From CBDDCQ01 sp965226285 (GTDB lineage Bacteria > Bacteroidota > Bacteroidia > Flavobacteriales > Ichthyobacteriaceae), in NCBI GenBank assembly GCA_965226285.1, contig CBDDCQ010000005.1, positions 820,168 to 884,167 of the forward strand: a stretch of DNA of 64,000 nt, read 5' to 3'. The translations under genes and the position numbers were made by a program. Positions 50,746 through 59,605 of the stretch are shown here, piece after piece. The notes under the pieces were generated by a model. It was not told the DNA's origin. It saw only the letters and a list, made by a program, of their open reading frames with translations, and made no database searches. How positions within the stretch are numbered: position 1 is the stretch's first letter; the number at the start of each line of letters is the position of its first letter.

Positions 50746-52887
50746 CTAATGCGCTTGTAACCAGCTTCCTCCCATTCCTATATCCACAGTTAATGGAATA
50801 GATATATTATATACATTCTCCATTTGCTCTTTAATGATAGTTTTTGCTAATTTCAATTCTTCTTTGTATATATCAAATACTAGTTCATCGTGTACCTGTA
50901 ACAGTATTTTAGATTTTAATTTTTTATGGTTAAATTCCCTGTGAATAGCAATCATTGCCAGTTTAATAATATCAGCTGCACTACCCTGTATAGGAGTATT
51001 AATGGCTATTCTCTCTGCGGCAGCTTTGAGCATACCATTTCTAGAATTAATATTCTTTAAAAAGCGTTTTCGTCCCTTGATGGTTTCTACATAACCTTTC
51101 GTTTCTGCTAAGGTTATTTGGTCATTCATGTATTTTTTGAGCATAGGGTAAGAAGCATTATAGGAATCTATCATTTCTTTAGCCTCTGTTTTAGATAAAT
51201 TGGTTTGCCTGCTCAATCCAAACGCTGAAACACCATATATAATACCAAAATTTACTGCTTTAGCGTAATTCCTCTGTTCTTTTGATACTTGATTAGATTT
51301 GAGTTTGAATACCTTTGCTGCAGTAGATAAATGAATATCTTGCCCCTGTAAAAAAGCATTTATCATATTTTCTTCTTTGCTAATTTCTGCTACCAAACGT
51401 AGTTCTATTTGAGAATAATCTGCTGAAACCAACATATAATCTTTATTTTTAGGTACAAATGCTTCTCTTATTTTTCTACCTCGCTCTGTTCTAATGGGTA
51501 TATTTTGCAAATTAGGATTGTTAGAACTAAGCCTACCTGTAGCTGTAATGCTCTGATTAAAAGAGGTATGTATTCTTTTTGTTTTACGATTCACTTCATG
51601 AGGCAAAGCATCTATATAAGTGGATTTTAACTTCTGAAGTGTTCTATATTCAAGTATATCTCTTACAATCGGATATTCATTTAAAGATAATAAAACTTCT
51701 TCTGAAGTAGCGTATTGCCCTGTTTTGGTCTTCTTGGGTTTATCCGATAATTTTAAGGTATCAAATAGTACCTCCCCGAGCTGCTTGGGGGAATCTAAAT
51801 TGAATTCTGCCTCCGCCTGATGTTTAATTCTCTTCTGTAATACCTCTATCTCTTTAGTTATAGATTCAGATTGATCTTTCAAGTTTTGTATATCTATATT
51901 TATGCCCTGATATTCCATATCGGCAAGTACTCTTATCAACGGAATTTCTATTTCTTTGTATAATTTATATAAGTTTTCTTGTTTTAATTTTTCTGCTAAT
52001 ATATCTTTTATTTGGAGTGAAACATCAGCATATTGTATAAAATAATCCCTCTGCTTATTTATCTCTACTTGGTCAAATGGTATAAGTTGTTTTCCTTTAC
52101 CTACTATATTTTCCACTGTTATCATTTCTCTTCCCAGAAGTGTTTGGCTCATAACTTCTATCTTTTGAGAAATTTCAGGATTTAATAAATAATGAGCTAT
52201 TCCAACATCAAATAACTCTCCTTTGAGTTGAATACTATAATGTTGAAGTGTCTGTATTTTTCTCTTTAATCCATAGCCTATTTTTTGTATAGATTCACTC
52301 TCAAATATAGGTTTAAACTTTTGAAGCACCTTATCTGCGTCTTTGCCTAACGGCAAAAAATACCCAGTATTTTTTTCATAAGAAAAAGCAATTGCTAAGA
52401 TTTCAGCCTCCATAAAATGACCTGATGAAACCTGTAAATCAAAACTAAATCCCTTTTGTTTACTTAACAAATCTATCAATAAATCTTGAGCTGTATTAGC
52501 GTTCACAATCTGATAAAATTCATCTATGGTACCTATATATTGATATACTTTATCTACTTGGGGCTCTACAGAAGTAGCAAATAAATCTAATTGTGTAGAT
52601 TCAGTAGAAGAATTAAGTTGTTGTTCACTAATTTTTTCACCATAATCCCTTATGAGAATGTCTTTTTGCCTTCTAAATTCTAATTCATCAAATAACTCTA
52701 TTAGCTTATGTACATTAGGAGGTTTGGTTTCAATATCCTTTACATCAAATCCGACTATAGGCACATTTATATCAATAGTAACAAGCTTTTTAGATAGTAA
52801 TCCTAACTCCTTATTAGCTTCTACTTTTTCCTTCATTTTGCCCTTGAGTTGATAGGTATTTTCAAAAAGCTCTTTCCATACTTCCAT
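50746..52887 (-). CDS. polA: DNA polymerase I, polymerase part (separate frame)
   Basis: 713 residues, the Klenow portion. Polymerase motifs are intact: motif A VSADYSQIELRLVAEIS, the O helix KQRNYAKAVNFGIIYGVSAFG and motif C LLQVHDELVFDI. The 3'-5' exonuclease domain is present by fold, but its metal residues are gone: DxE is DLQ in FSFDLQVSSG, NLKYD is GLKRK in IGYGLKRKIQTL, and the last Asp is Tyr in YFIQYADV. The frame begins 26 bp before the end of the 5'-nuclease frame, one base out of phase. It could start at the ATG at 52887, or be reached by frameshifting. Confidence 0.9.
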   Translation of the reverse strand: MEVWKELFENTYQLKGKMKEKVEANKELGLLSKKLVTIDINVPIVGFDVKDIETKPPNVHKLIELFDELEFRRQKDILIRDYGEKISEQQLNSSTESTQLDLFATSVEPQVDKVYQYIGTIDEFYQIVNANTAQDLLIDLLSKQKGFSFDLQVSSGHFMEAEILAIAFSYEKNTGYFLPLGKDADKVLQKFKPIFESESIQKIGYGLKRKIQTLQHYSIQLKGELFDVGIAHYLLNPEISQKIEVMSQTLLGREMITVENIVGKGKQLIPFDQVEINKQRDYFIQYADVSLQIKDILAEKLKQENLYKLYKEIEIPLIRVLADMEYQGINIDIQNLKDQSESITKEIEVLQKRIKHQAEAEFNLDSPKQLGEVLFDTLKLSDKPKKTKTGQYATSEEVLLSLNEYPIVRDILEYRTLQKLKSTYIDALPHEVNRKTKRIHTSFNQSITATGRLSSNNPNLQNIPIRTERGRKIREAFVPKNKDYMLVSADYSQIELRLVAEISKEENMINAFLQGQDIHLSTAAKVFKLKSNQVSKEQRNYAKAVNFGIIYGVSAFGLSRQTNLSKTEAKEMIDSYNASYPMLKKYMNDQITLAETKGYVETIKGRKRFLKNINSRNGMLKAAAERIAINTPIQGSAADIIKLAMIAIHREFNHKKLKSKILLQVHDELVFDIYKEELKLAKTIIKEQMENVYNISIPLTVDIGMGGSWLQAH

Positions 52888-53527
52888 AGGCTTGTATAAA
52901 TTTTTTAGCTGTTTTATCTCCCACCCCGGGTAATCCAGGTATATTATCTACCGAATCCCCCATCATACCCAAGTAATCGATAACTTGATTTACATTTTGT
53001 ACTCCAAATTTTTCACACACCTGTTGTACTCCTAAAATTTCTACGCTATTACCCATTCTAGCAGGACGATACATCAATACTTTTTCAGATACCAGTTGAG
53101 CATAATCTTTATCGGGGGTCATCATAAAGGTAATAAAGCTATCTTCCTTTTCAAGTTTTTTAGCAATAGTACCTATTACATCATCCGCCTCATACCCGAC
53201 AATAGAATACTCTTTTATATGAAATGCCTTTAGGATATCTTTAATATAAGGAATAGCAATTTGTATAGCCTCTGGCATTTTTTCTCTATTAGCTTTATAC
53301 TCTGGGAATTCAATATGCCTTTGGGTTGGCTGCGGAGTATCAAAGACTACTGCAATATGAGTAGGTTTTTCTTTTTTTAAAATTTCCATGAGAGAATTTA
53401 AAAATCCTAGTATTGCTGAAGTTTCTGTACCTTTGGAATTGATCCGGGGGTTCTTTGCAAATGCAAAATATCCTCTATAAATGAGCGCATAAGCATCCAA
53501 GAGAAAAACTTTATTTTCTGATGTCAT
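52862..53527 (-). CDS. polA: DNA polymerase I, 5'-3' exonuclease part (separate frame)
   Basis: 221 residues: VFLLDAYALIYRGYFAF, VVFDTPQPTQRHIEFPEYKA, GYEADDVIGTIAKKLE, TPDKDYAQLV and MMGDSVDNIPGLPGVGDKTA are the 5'-nuclease metal and helix-hairpin-helix motifs, all intact. The frame ends at TGA after YGSMERAF. Dropping one A from GGAAAGAG (52872-52877 region) would restore GSMEELFENTYQLKGK, the expected continuation. Also, the last codons TTT TGA allow tRNA-Phe to re-pair one base on, as in release-factor-2 frameshifting. Confidence 0.9.
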   Translation of the reverse strand: MTSENKVFLLDAYALIYRGYFAFAKNPRINSKGTETSAILGFLNSLMEILKKEKPTHIAVVFDTPQPTQRHIEFPEYKANREKMPEAIQIAIPYIKDILKAFHIKEYSIVGYEADDVIGTIAKKLEKEDSFITFMMTPDKDYAQLVSEKVLMYRPARMGNSVEILGVQQVCEKFGVQNVNQVIDYLGMMGDSVDNIPGLPGVGDKTAKKFIQAYGSMERAF

Positions 53528-53548
53528 TCTATAACAAAAAAGACTATT

Positions 53549-54460
53549 TTATTGTTTAATACTCCACAATTCTTGAGGATAAACATCTTTACGAATAAGG
53601 TCTTGTATAAATTTTACTACAATATCTTTATCCTCTTTATAGGTAATGCCAAACCATTTATCACTACTTTGAAGCACTCTAATATCTATCTTATTTTGTT
53701 TGAGCAAACTCGTTACAATTAATGGAATAAAGTACTCTGCTTTAGGATTATCTTTGTTCTCTATTACAAACTCTATAAACTCCCTTTCTAATTCATCAAA
53801 TATAGAAGGGTGAAATCCCCAAAAATTCATAGAGACTAATGAGTTTACATCAATCGATTTTCTTACGCCACTATCATTAAATTCGGCTCTTTTTCCTACT
53901 TTATAGATTTCAGTATGTTCTACCACTCTCTCGAGTTTTCCATCTTTCATACCACATACTCCCCTAGATACATATCCATTATCTGAAAGTGTATTTTTAA
54001 GTACATACCCTACCATACTATAATGGTTTTCTGTTATATCATTATGCAAAAAATCATTCATTAACTTAAATGCTTCTTCTCCATAAAAATCATCTGCATT
54101 GATGACTGCAAAAGGTTCATTTATTTTATTTCGAGCTACAAGTATAGCATGTGCTGTACCCCAAGGTTTGTTTCGCTCTGGTACTTCTACACCTTCTATC
54201 TGCACCTCTGCTTCCTGATATACATACTCTATCTGTATAACTCCTCTGAACTTTGGCTCTATTAACTGCTTAAATTCTTGCGAAAAACTTTCACGAATTA
54301 CAAATACTACCTTATTAAATCCTGCTTTTATAGCATCGTATACCGAATACTCTAATATGGGTTCCCCATTAGGTCCTACTCCATCTATTTGCTTGATACT
54401 ACCGTATCGACTCCCCATACCTGCTGCCAATACCAAAAGAGTTGTGTTCTTACTTAGCAT
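53549..54460 (-). CDS. Sugar-phosphate nucleotidyltransferase family protein
   Basis: 303 residues. The N-terminus LLVLAAGMGSRYGSIKQIDG is the NTP_transferase signature with the catalytic Arg, and FAVINADDFYGEEAF holds the metal Asp pair. It lacks a left-handed helix or second domain. Close relatives of GlmU/RmlA-like enzymes of this size are common in Bacteroidota; substrate unknown. It precedes polA by 21 bp but no functional link is apparent. Confidence 0.85.
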   Translation of the reverse strand: MLSKNTTLLVLAAGMGSRYGSIKQIDGVGPNGEPILEYSVYDAIKAGFNKVVFVIRESFSQEFKQLIEPKFRGVIQIEYVYQEAEVQIEGVEVPERNKPWGTAHAILVARNKINEPFAVINADDFYGEEAFKLMNDFLHNDITENHYSMVGYVLKNTLSDNGYVSRGVCGMKDGKLERVVEHTEIYKVGKRAEFNDSGVRKSIDVNSLVSMNFWGFHPSIFDELEREFIEFVIENKDNPKAEYFIPLIVTSLLKQNKIDIRVLQSSDKWFGITYKEDKDIVVKFIQDLIRKDVYPQELWSIKQ

Positions 54461-54936
54461 TTATAATCTTGCTTTTTTTAATATTGATTTTACAAAAGTA
54501 ATAAATTTTTAATTTACTTTATAAAAATGTTTTTAAGGGTTTCGTCAGAGGCTTCAATATCTTTTAATAAGACTGCCTTTTCAAGTACCACTATACACTT
54601 ACATACCTCTTAAAGGCACTTATCATCTTAGTTTGTAAGTGTTGCTTTTTTATTTTGTGTAGGTATATTTTTCTCAAAATGTAAAATTTAAGTAATTGCA
54701 ATTGGGCAATTTTTAATTGATTTATTGATTATTAGGTAGTTTTGAAAATGTAAAGTGCTTATAATTAATGAGCTAAATTTTTTAACTTTTTCTTGTATTT
54801 TTGAAAAATGAAAACACAAACAAGTTTAGCCGATGCAATATGTGTTTTACGTTTACGTAAGATTTTTACAATAGTCTTAAATTATAATTAAGGATAATCA
54901 ATTTATTTACAGCATGATAAAATGTTTTATCTTTAG
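54461..54936. other. Intergenic stretch with one possible small frame
   Basis: 476 bp, AT-rich. A TATTTTTG box at 54796-54803 (plus) is followed by a 27-codon frame at 54808-54891 (MKTQTSLADAICVLRLRKIF and onward). Nothing else is recognised. The box is too close to the ATG for a leadered mRNA, so the frame may be chance. Confidence 0.3.
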
Positions 54937-57369
54937 TTATATCAAACTTGTGTTAAATATATTCTTTATTTCGTTGTAATCCAGATAATAAATAAATTTT
55001 ACTGATAGTATATTTTTATTGCTTTGTTTGAATAGTTGTTCTAAATTTTCATAGAAGTTTAGATTAGAATCTTTGTTCTGATCAAACATATTATTTCTAT
55101 AAAAAATAACCAATTGACTACCTGAGTTTATTTGCCAGATATAGTTTATATCTAAATTCCAACTGTTGTAATTGATATCTTCATTACTAGTATAGCTGTA
55201 TGGATATAGAAAACCATCTGATCTAAGTTTGTAAAACTGGTCTTGATAATCTACAGTAGTCCAAATATGTCTAAATGATAGAGAAAGAGATGTATTTACT
55301 GTAAAACTATATTTACCCAAAAGTGCATTTTCAATATTATTTATATTTCTTTGACCAAAGATAATATCATCTGCTTGCGTAGTTACATATCCTCTGTCAT
55401 CAAAAAGTTTAGAATAATTAAAAGTATAAATAAGTGTAAAACGGTTACTAAAACGATACCTTGGCGAAATTTCCATAATATATTCTCTCTTTTGCTCACC
55501 TTGAAAAAATACACCTTGTAATACATAATCTAATGCAAATTTATTCCTATAATCTGTAGATAAACCATGGTTAAACAAAAAAGCAGGATTTCTTCTAAAA
55601 AAAACTCGCTCTGAAACGGTCTTTCTAGCTTCAAAATAATCATATTGATACCCGAAATTAGAAATAAATTTCACATTAAAAAATAAACGCTCTTTTGTAA
55701 AAAAATCAGCTGATATGTTAATTCTATTACCTGTATATAAAGCTGGATTATACAAATAAGCTAACCTAAAAGATGAAGTGATTTTATAAAAGTTAAATAT
55801 TCCTTGGGGTTGTAAAGTTTTATAAACTATTCTCCCAAATATAAACTGCTCATTATTTGAAAACATAAAACCCATATCATTAATATCATACTTATCGTCT
55901 TCCATGACGTATCCTATATCTCCATTCCAATTACCTGAGTCTTTACCTAATCTAACATACATATTATACCCAGATGTGTAAGTATTGTCTTCATTTATCA
56001 AACTAGTTCTAAAAGCACCTCTCATAAAATACTTATTGTTTGGAGTTCTTAAACTATATTCTAATGCCGAAACATTTGCATCTCTAAAGTGCCCTGCTCT
56101 TATTACACTAGTATTTACAATACTTACAGAGGAATTTTTATTAAATAATTGATCCAATACAATCATATTATAGTTAGTATAAGGCTCTGTCGTTATTTTA
56201 TATGTCTTCTTATCTTTGGTTTCTATAGTGGCTTCTGTGGGTCTAGTAATAGCATTAAAAACACCTATTCCCAAACCATTTTTAGTTCTACCAGATACCT
56301 TAATTGCATTAAGCATATTCACTTTATCAGGGTTTTTTAATATTTTTTCATCAGGTTTAATTTTACTTTTTAGTGCTTCTGATCCTGTAGGTTTGCCTCC
56401 TATCCTTCTCGAATAAAACAAATTATAACCCTTACTAAATAATTCTGTTCCCTCTATAAAGAATTGTCGTTGCTCCGAAAAACGCTGCTCAAACGGACCC
56501 AAATTGAGCTCTACTTTATCAAAACTTGCTTGACTAAAATCAGGTATCAAAGTCAAATCCAAAGTGAAGTTTTTAGTAATACCATACTTCATATCCATAC
56601 CTGCATTAAATTTCTTATCAAAGTCTCCTTGATATAGAACTCCATTAGTAGAGATATAGGGATAAAAACTCAAACGAATGGGAGAAGATATATCTTTAAG
56701 CCCTTTTAATAGACCATTGTACTGAGGGACAAATCCTTTAGTATTATCTACATAATTCCAATAGAACACTTTATTTTGAGCATTGATTCTTCTAGAAAAA
56801 TTCACACCCCATAGTTGCTCTTTCTGATTTGGAAAACGCAAAGCAGAATACGGTATCTTTATTTCTGCTGCCCAGCCATTTTTGAGCATCTGTACATTAC
56901 TAAACCATACAGCATTCCAATCTCCATTCCATTTCTTCTGGTTGAGCATCAGGTCTCCCTGTACACCTGTATTCATTACAGAAAATACTACATTATTTTG
57001 TCCATCATTATTAGTATTCAAATGCAATGAAAAATAATCTGTCTGTCCATACACATCTCTTTTGGTAAGTTCACCTTGTATTTCTTTGACATTCGGATCG
57101 TACATCATTGCACTGATGTATATGGCGTTATCATCATAAACTATCTTTACCTTAGTCTGGTATTCCTTAGATACCTCAGCACCATTATAAGGTGCATACT
57201 CTATAAAATCTGTTGCTATATTTGCATTTTTCCATGCCAAATCATTTAACTCACCATCTATTTTAGGGGCTTTACTTACCCTTTGAGCACTCAATACCTT
57301 TTTATCTTTTGTAGATTGGGCATATATTGAACTATTTATTAGAATCAAGAAAAATAATACTCTTTTCAT
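54937..57369 (-). CDS. DUF5916 outer-membrane protein with CBM9-like N-terminus
   Basis: 810 residues. A signal peptide ends SSIYAQS. The first 200 residues are a carbohydrate-binding family 9-like module (APKIDGELNDLAWKNA; YDDNAIYISAMMYD; NGWAAEIKIPYSALRFP), followed by DUF5916, which is predicted to form a beta-barrel (alternating aromatic strands; QASFDKVELNLGPFEQRFSEQRQFFIEG). Such proteins are frequent in Bacteroidota, with unknown role. A possible promoter cannot be named with confidence in the 273 bp upstream. Confidence 0.85.
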   Translation of the reverse strand: MKRVLFFLILINSSIYAQSTKDKKVLSAQRVSKAPKIDGELNDLAWKNANIATDFIEYAPYNGAEVSKEYQTKVKIVYDDNAIYISAMMYDPNVKEIQGELTKRDVYGQTDYFSLHLNTNNDGQNNVVFSVMNTGVQGDLMLNQKKWNGDWNAVWFSNVQMLKNGWAAEIKIPYSALRFPNQKEQLWGVNFSRRINAQNKVFYWNYVDNTKGFVPQYNGLLKGLKDISSPIRLSFYPYISTNGVLYQGDFDKKFNAGMDMKYGITKNFTLDLTLIPDFSQASFDKVELNLGPFEQRFSEQRQFFIEGTELFSKGYNLFYSRRIGGKPTGSEALKSKIKPDEKILKNPDKVNMLNAIKVSGRTKNGLGIGVFNAITRPTEATIETKDKKTYKITTEPYTNYNMIVLDQLFNKNSSVSIVNTSVIRAGHFRDANVSALEYSLRTPNNKYFMRGAFRTSLINEDNTYTSGYNMYVRLGKDSGNWNGDIGYVMEDDKYDINDMGFMFSNNEQFIFGRIVYKTLQPQGIFNFYKITSSFRLAYLYNPALYTGNRINISADFFTKERLFFNVKFISNFGYQYDYFEARKTVSERVFFRRNPAFLFNHGLSTDYRNKFALDYVLQGVFFQGEQKREYIMEISPRYRFSNRFTLIYTFNYSKLFDDRGYVTTQADDIIFGQRNINNIENALLGKYSFTVNTSLSLSFRHIWTTVDYQDQFYKLRSDGFLYPYSYTSNEDINYNSWNLDINYIWQINSGSQLVIFYRNNMFDQNKDSNLNFYENLEQLFKQSNKNILSVKFIYYLDYNEIKNIFNTSLI

Positions 57370-57642
57370 TCTTATTTAAATTTAGTCATTATAAATAATT
57401 AAGACGATTTAATAGAGATTTTGTTACAAGATTTTTATATTTTAAAAAATAATTCTCTGTAATGTTACCCTCTTATGTAAAAAACGATATATTATCTGAT
57501 GATTATTTCAGTTTTATCAATTTTGAAATAAATATATTAAAAACTAATATAATAATTTTGTATTTACAACATTTTTTAGGATATATCCTAAAAATATCAT
57601 TTAGATATTACATAAAATAATCACCTATCCCTTCTATATACT

Positions 57643-58470
57643 TCATTTTATCGTTTTTAATTCATTGATTAATTTTGCCATATTTTGTTGTATTTCTAAG
57701 GCTTTTACTCTTGCCTGTTTTGCAAAATCCTCCGAACCATCAGCATATAGAATTTCTCTAGAAGAATTTACCAAAAGTCCAATATCCTCATTCATACCAT
57801 ATTTACATACTTGTTCCAGAATCCCTCCTTGAGTAACTATCCCTGGAACTAAGAGAAAACTATCGGGAACTATTTTTCGGATTTCTTGTAAATGGGATGT
57901 TTTAGTAGCTCCTACCACATACATAAGCCTATCACTATTTTTCCAGTGTATAGATGTTCTAATTACTTTTTTATAGAGTTCTTCCTTGGCTGTGAAAAAC
58001 TGAAAATCGGATGCACTCTCATTAGAAGTCAAAGCTAATAATATTGTCCATTTGCCCTTGTATTCCAAAAAAGGACTTACAGAGTCTTTTCCCATATACG
58101 GAGCTACTGTAATGGAATCAAAATTTAATTTTCTAAGAAAGGATTCTGCATACATTTTCGATGTGTTTGCTATATCTCCTCGTTTAGCATCTGCTATGGT
58201 AAAAATTTCAGGATAATTTTTATTGATATAATCAATTGTTTTTTCTAATGACCTCCATCCCTTTACGCCATAAGCCTCATAAAAAGCAGTATTGGGTTTA
58301 TAGGCGACTGCTATATAGTGCGTTTGATCTATAATTTGTTTATTAAATTCAAATATAGGGTCTTCTTTAGCAAGCAGATGTTTTGGTACTTTACGAATAT
58401 CTGTATCTAACCCTATGCACAAAAATGATTTTTTCTGCATCATCTGATTTACCAACTGCTGCTTTTCCAT
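57643..58470 (-). CDS. pyrF: Orotidine 5'-phosphate decarboxylase (type 2)
   Basis: 275 residues, the longer subfamily. It makes UMP. The catalytic segment is TIADAKRGDIANTSKMYAES (Asp-Lys-Asp), with FLCIGLDTDIRKVPKHLL at the start and VPGIVTQGG and LLVNSSREILYA near the phosphate site. It follows prfA by 29 bp and may be transcribed with the nusA-infB-prfA unit. Confidence 0.95.
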   Translation of the reverse strand: MEKQQLVNQMMQKKSFLCIGLDTDIRKVPKHLLAKEDPIFEFNKQIIDQTHYIAVAYKPNTAFYEAYGVKGWRSLEKTIDYINKNYPEIFTIADAKRGDIANTSKMYAESFLRKLNFDSITVAPYMGKDSVSPFLEYKGKWTILLALTSNESASDFQFFTAKEELYKKVIRTSIHWKNSDRLMYVVGATKTSHLQEIRKIVPDSFLLVPGIVTQGGILEQVCKYGMNEDIGLLVNSSREILYADGSEDFAKQARVKALEIQQNMAKLINELKTIK

Positions 58471-58499
58471 ATTTAAAAATTTATATTAATAATATTATT

Positions 58500-59573
58500 C
58501 TATAAATCTTCGCCCTGTTTTAATTTTTCAGTATTTTCAGCTATCTTGAGAGCTTCAGTAAATTTCCCTAAATCTCCATTAATCACATCCTGAAGATTAT
58601 ACAATGTCAATCCTATCCGATGGTCTGTTACCCTACCTTGTGGATAGTTATAAGTGCGTATTTTTGCCGACCTGTCTCCAGATGAGACCATAGATTTTCT
58701 ATCTTTAGCATCAGCTTCCAATTTCTTTTGAAGTTCCATTTCATATATTCTAGAACGAAGTACTTTCAAAGCTTTGTCAAAATTCTTGATTTGAGATTTT
58801 TGATCTTGGCATTGAGCTACAATACCCGTAGGAATATGTGTAAGTCTTACGGCTGAATAAGTAGTATTCACAGATTGCCCACCTGGACCAGAAGAACAAT
58901 ACAAATCTTTTCTTATATCTTTCATATTTATTTCTACATCAAATTCTTCTGCTTCGGGGAATACTATTATAGTAGCAGCCGAAGTATGTACTCTACCTTG
59001 GGTTTCGGTTTGAGGAATCCTTTGTACTCTATGTACTCCTGCTTCAAACTTTAAAGTACCATACACATCTTCTCCTGTTATAGTCATTATAATTTCTTTA
59101 AACCCACCTTGTGTTCCATAACTAATATCCATTATTTCTACATTCCAATTTTTATTCTCACAATATTTAGAATACATTCGGTATAAATCTCCTGCAAATA
59201 TCGATGCTTCATCTCCTCCTGTTCCAGCTCTTATCTCTACTATGGCATTCTTGCAATCTTCAGGATCTTTTGAAATGAGTAAAAACTTTATTTCCTCTTC
59301 TATTTGTGGTAATTTTTCTTCAGAATCTTCTAACTCTACTTTAGCCATTTCTAGCATTTCTTCATCTATTTCATTGGCTATGATTTCTTTCGCTTCTTTT
59401 ATAGTTTCTAGTAAATATTTGTATTTTTTCCTTACTTCTACTAGTCTTTCTAAATCTTTATACTCTTTATTTAATTTAATGTATCTCTTTTGATCTACTA
59501 TAATATTGGGTTGTATAATAAGATCTGCTATCTCATCAAACCTCAATTTTATAGCATCTAATTTATTTAACAT
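58500..59573 (-). CDS. prfA: Peptide chain release factor 1
   Basis: About 357 residues from the ATG at 59573, matching the usual RF1 length and start (MLNKLDAIKLRFDEIADLI). It recognises UAA/UAG. The GGQ motif lies in YCSSGPGGQSVNTTYSAVRLTHIPTG, and VEIRAGTGGDEASIFAGDLYRMY precedes it. An upstream in-frame ATG at 59606 adds 11 residues that overlap infB by one base; these are less family-like. Confidence 0.93.
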   Translation of the reverse strand: MLNKLDAIKLRFDEIADLIIQPNIIVDQKRYIKLNKEYKDLERLVEVRKKYKYLLETIKEAKEIIANEIDEEMLEMAKVELEDSEEKLPQIEEEIKFLLISKDPEDCKNAIVEIRAGTGGDEASIFAGDLYRMYSKYCENKNWNVEIMDISYGTQGGFKEIIMTITGEDVYGTLKFEAGVHRVQRIPQTETQGRVHTSAATIIVFPEAEEFDVEINMKDIRKDLYCSSGPGGQSVNTTYSAVRLTHIPTGIVAQCQDQKSQIKNFDKALKVLRSRIYEMELQKKLEADAKDRKSMVSSGDRSAKIRTYNYPQGRVTDHRIGLTLYNLQDVINGDLGKFTEALKIAENTEKLKQGEDL

Positions 59574-59605
59574 CTTTCCAGTTACTACGTAATTTTTATA
59601 ATACA

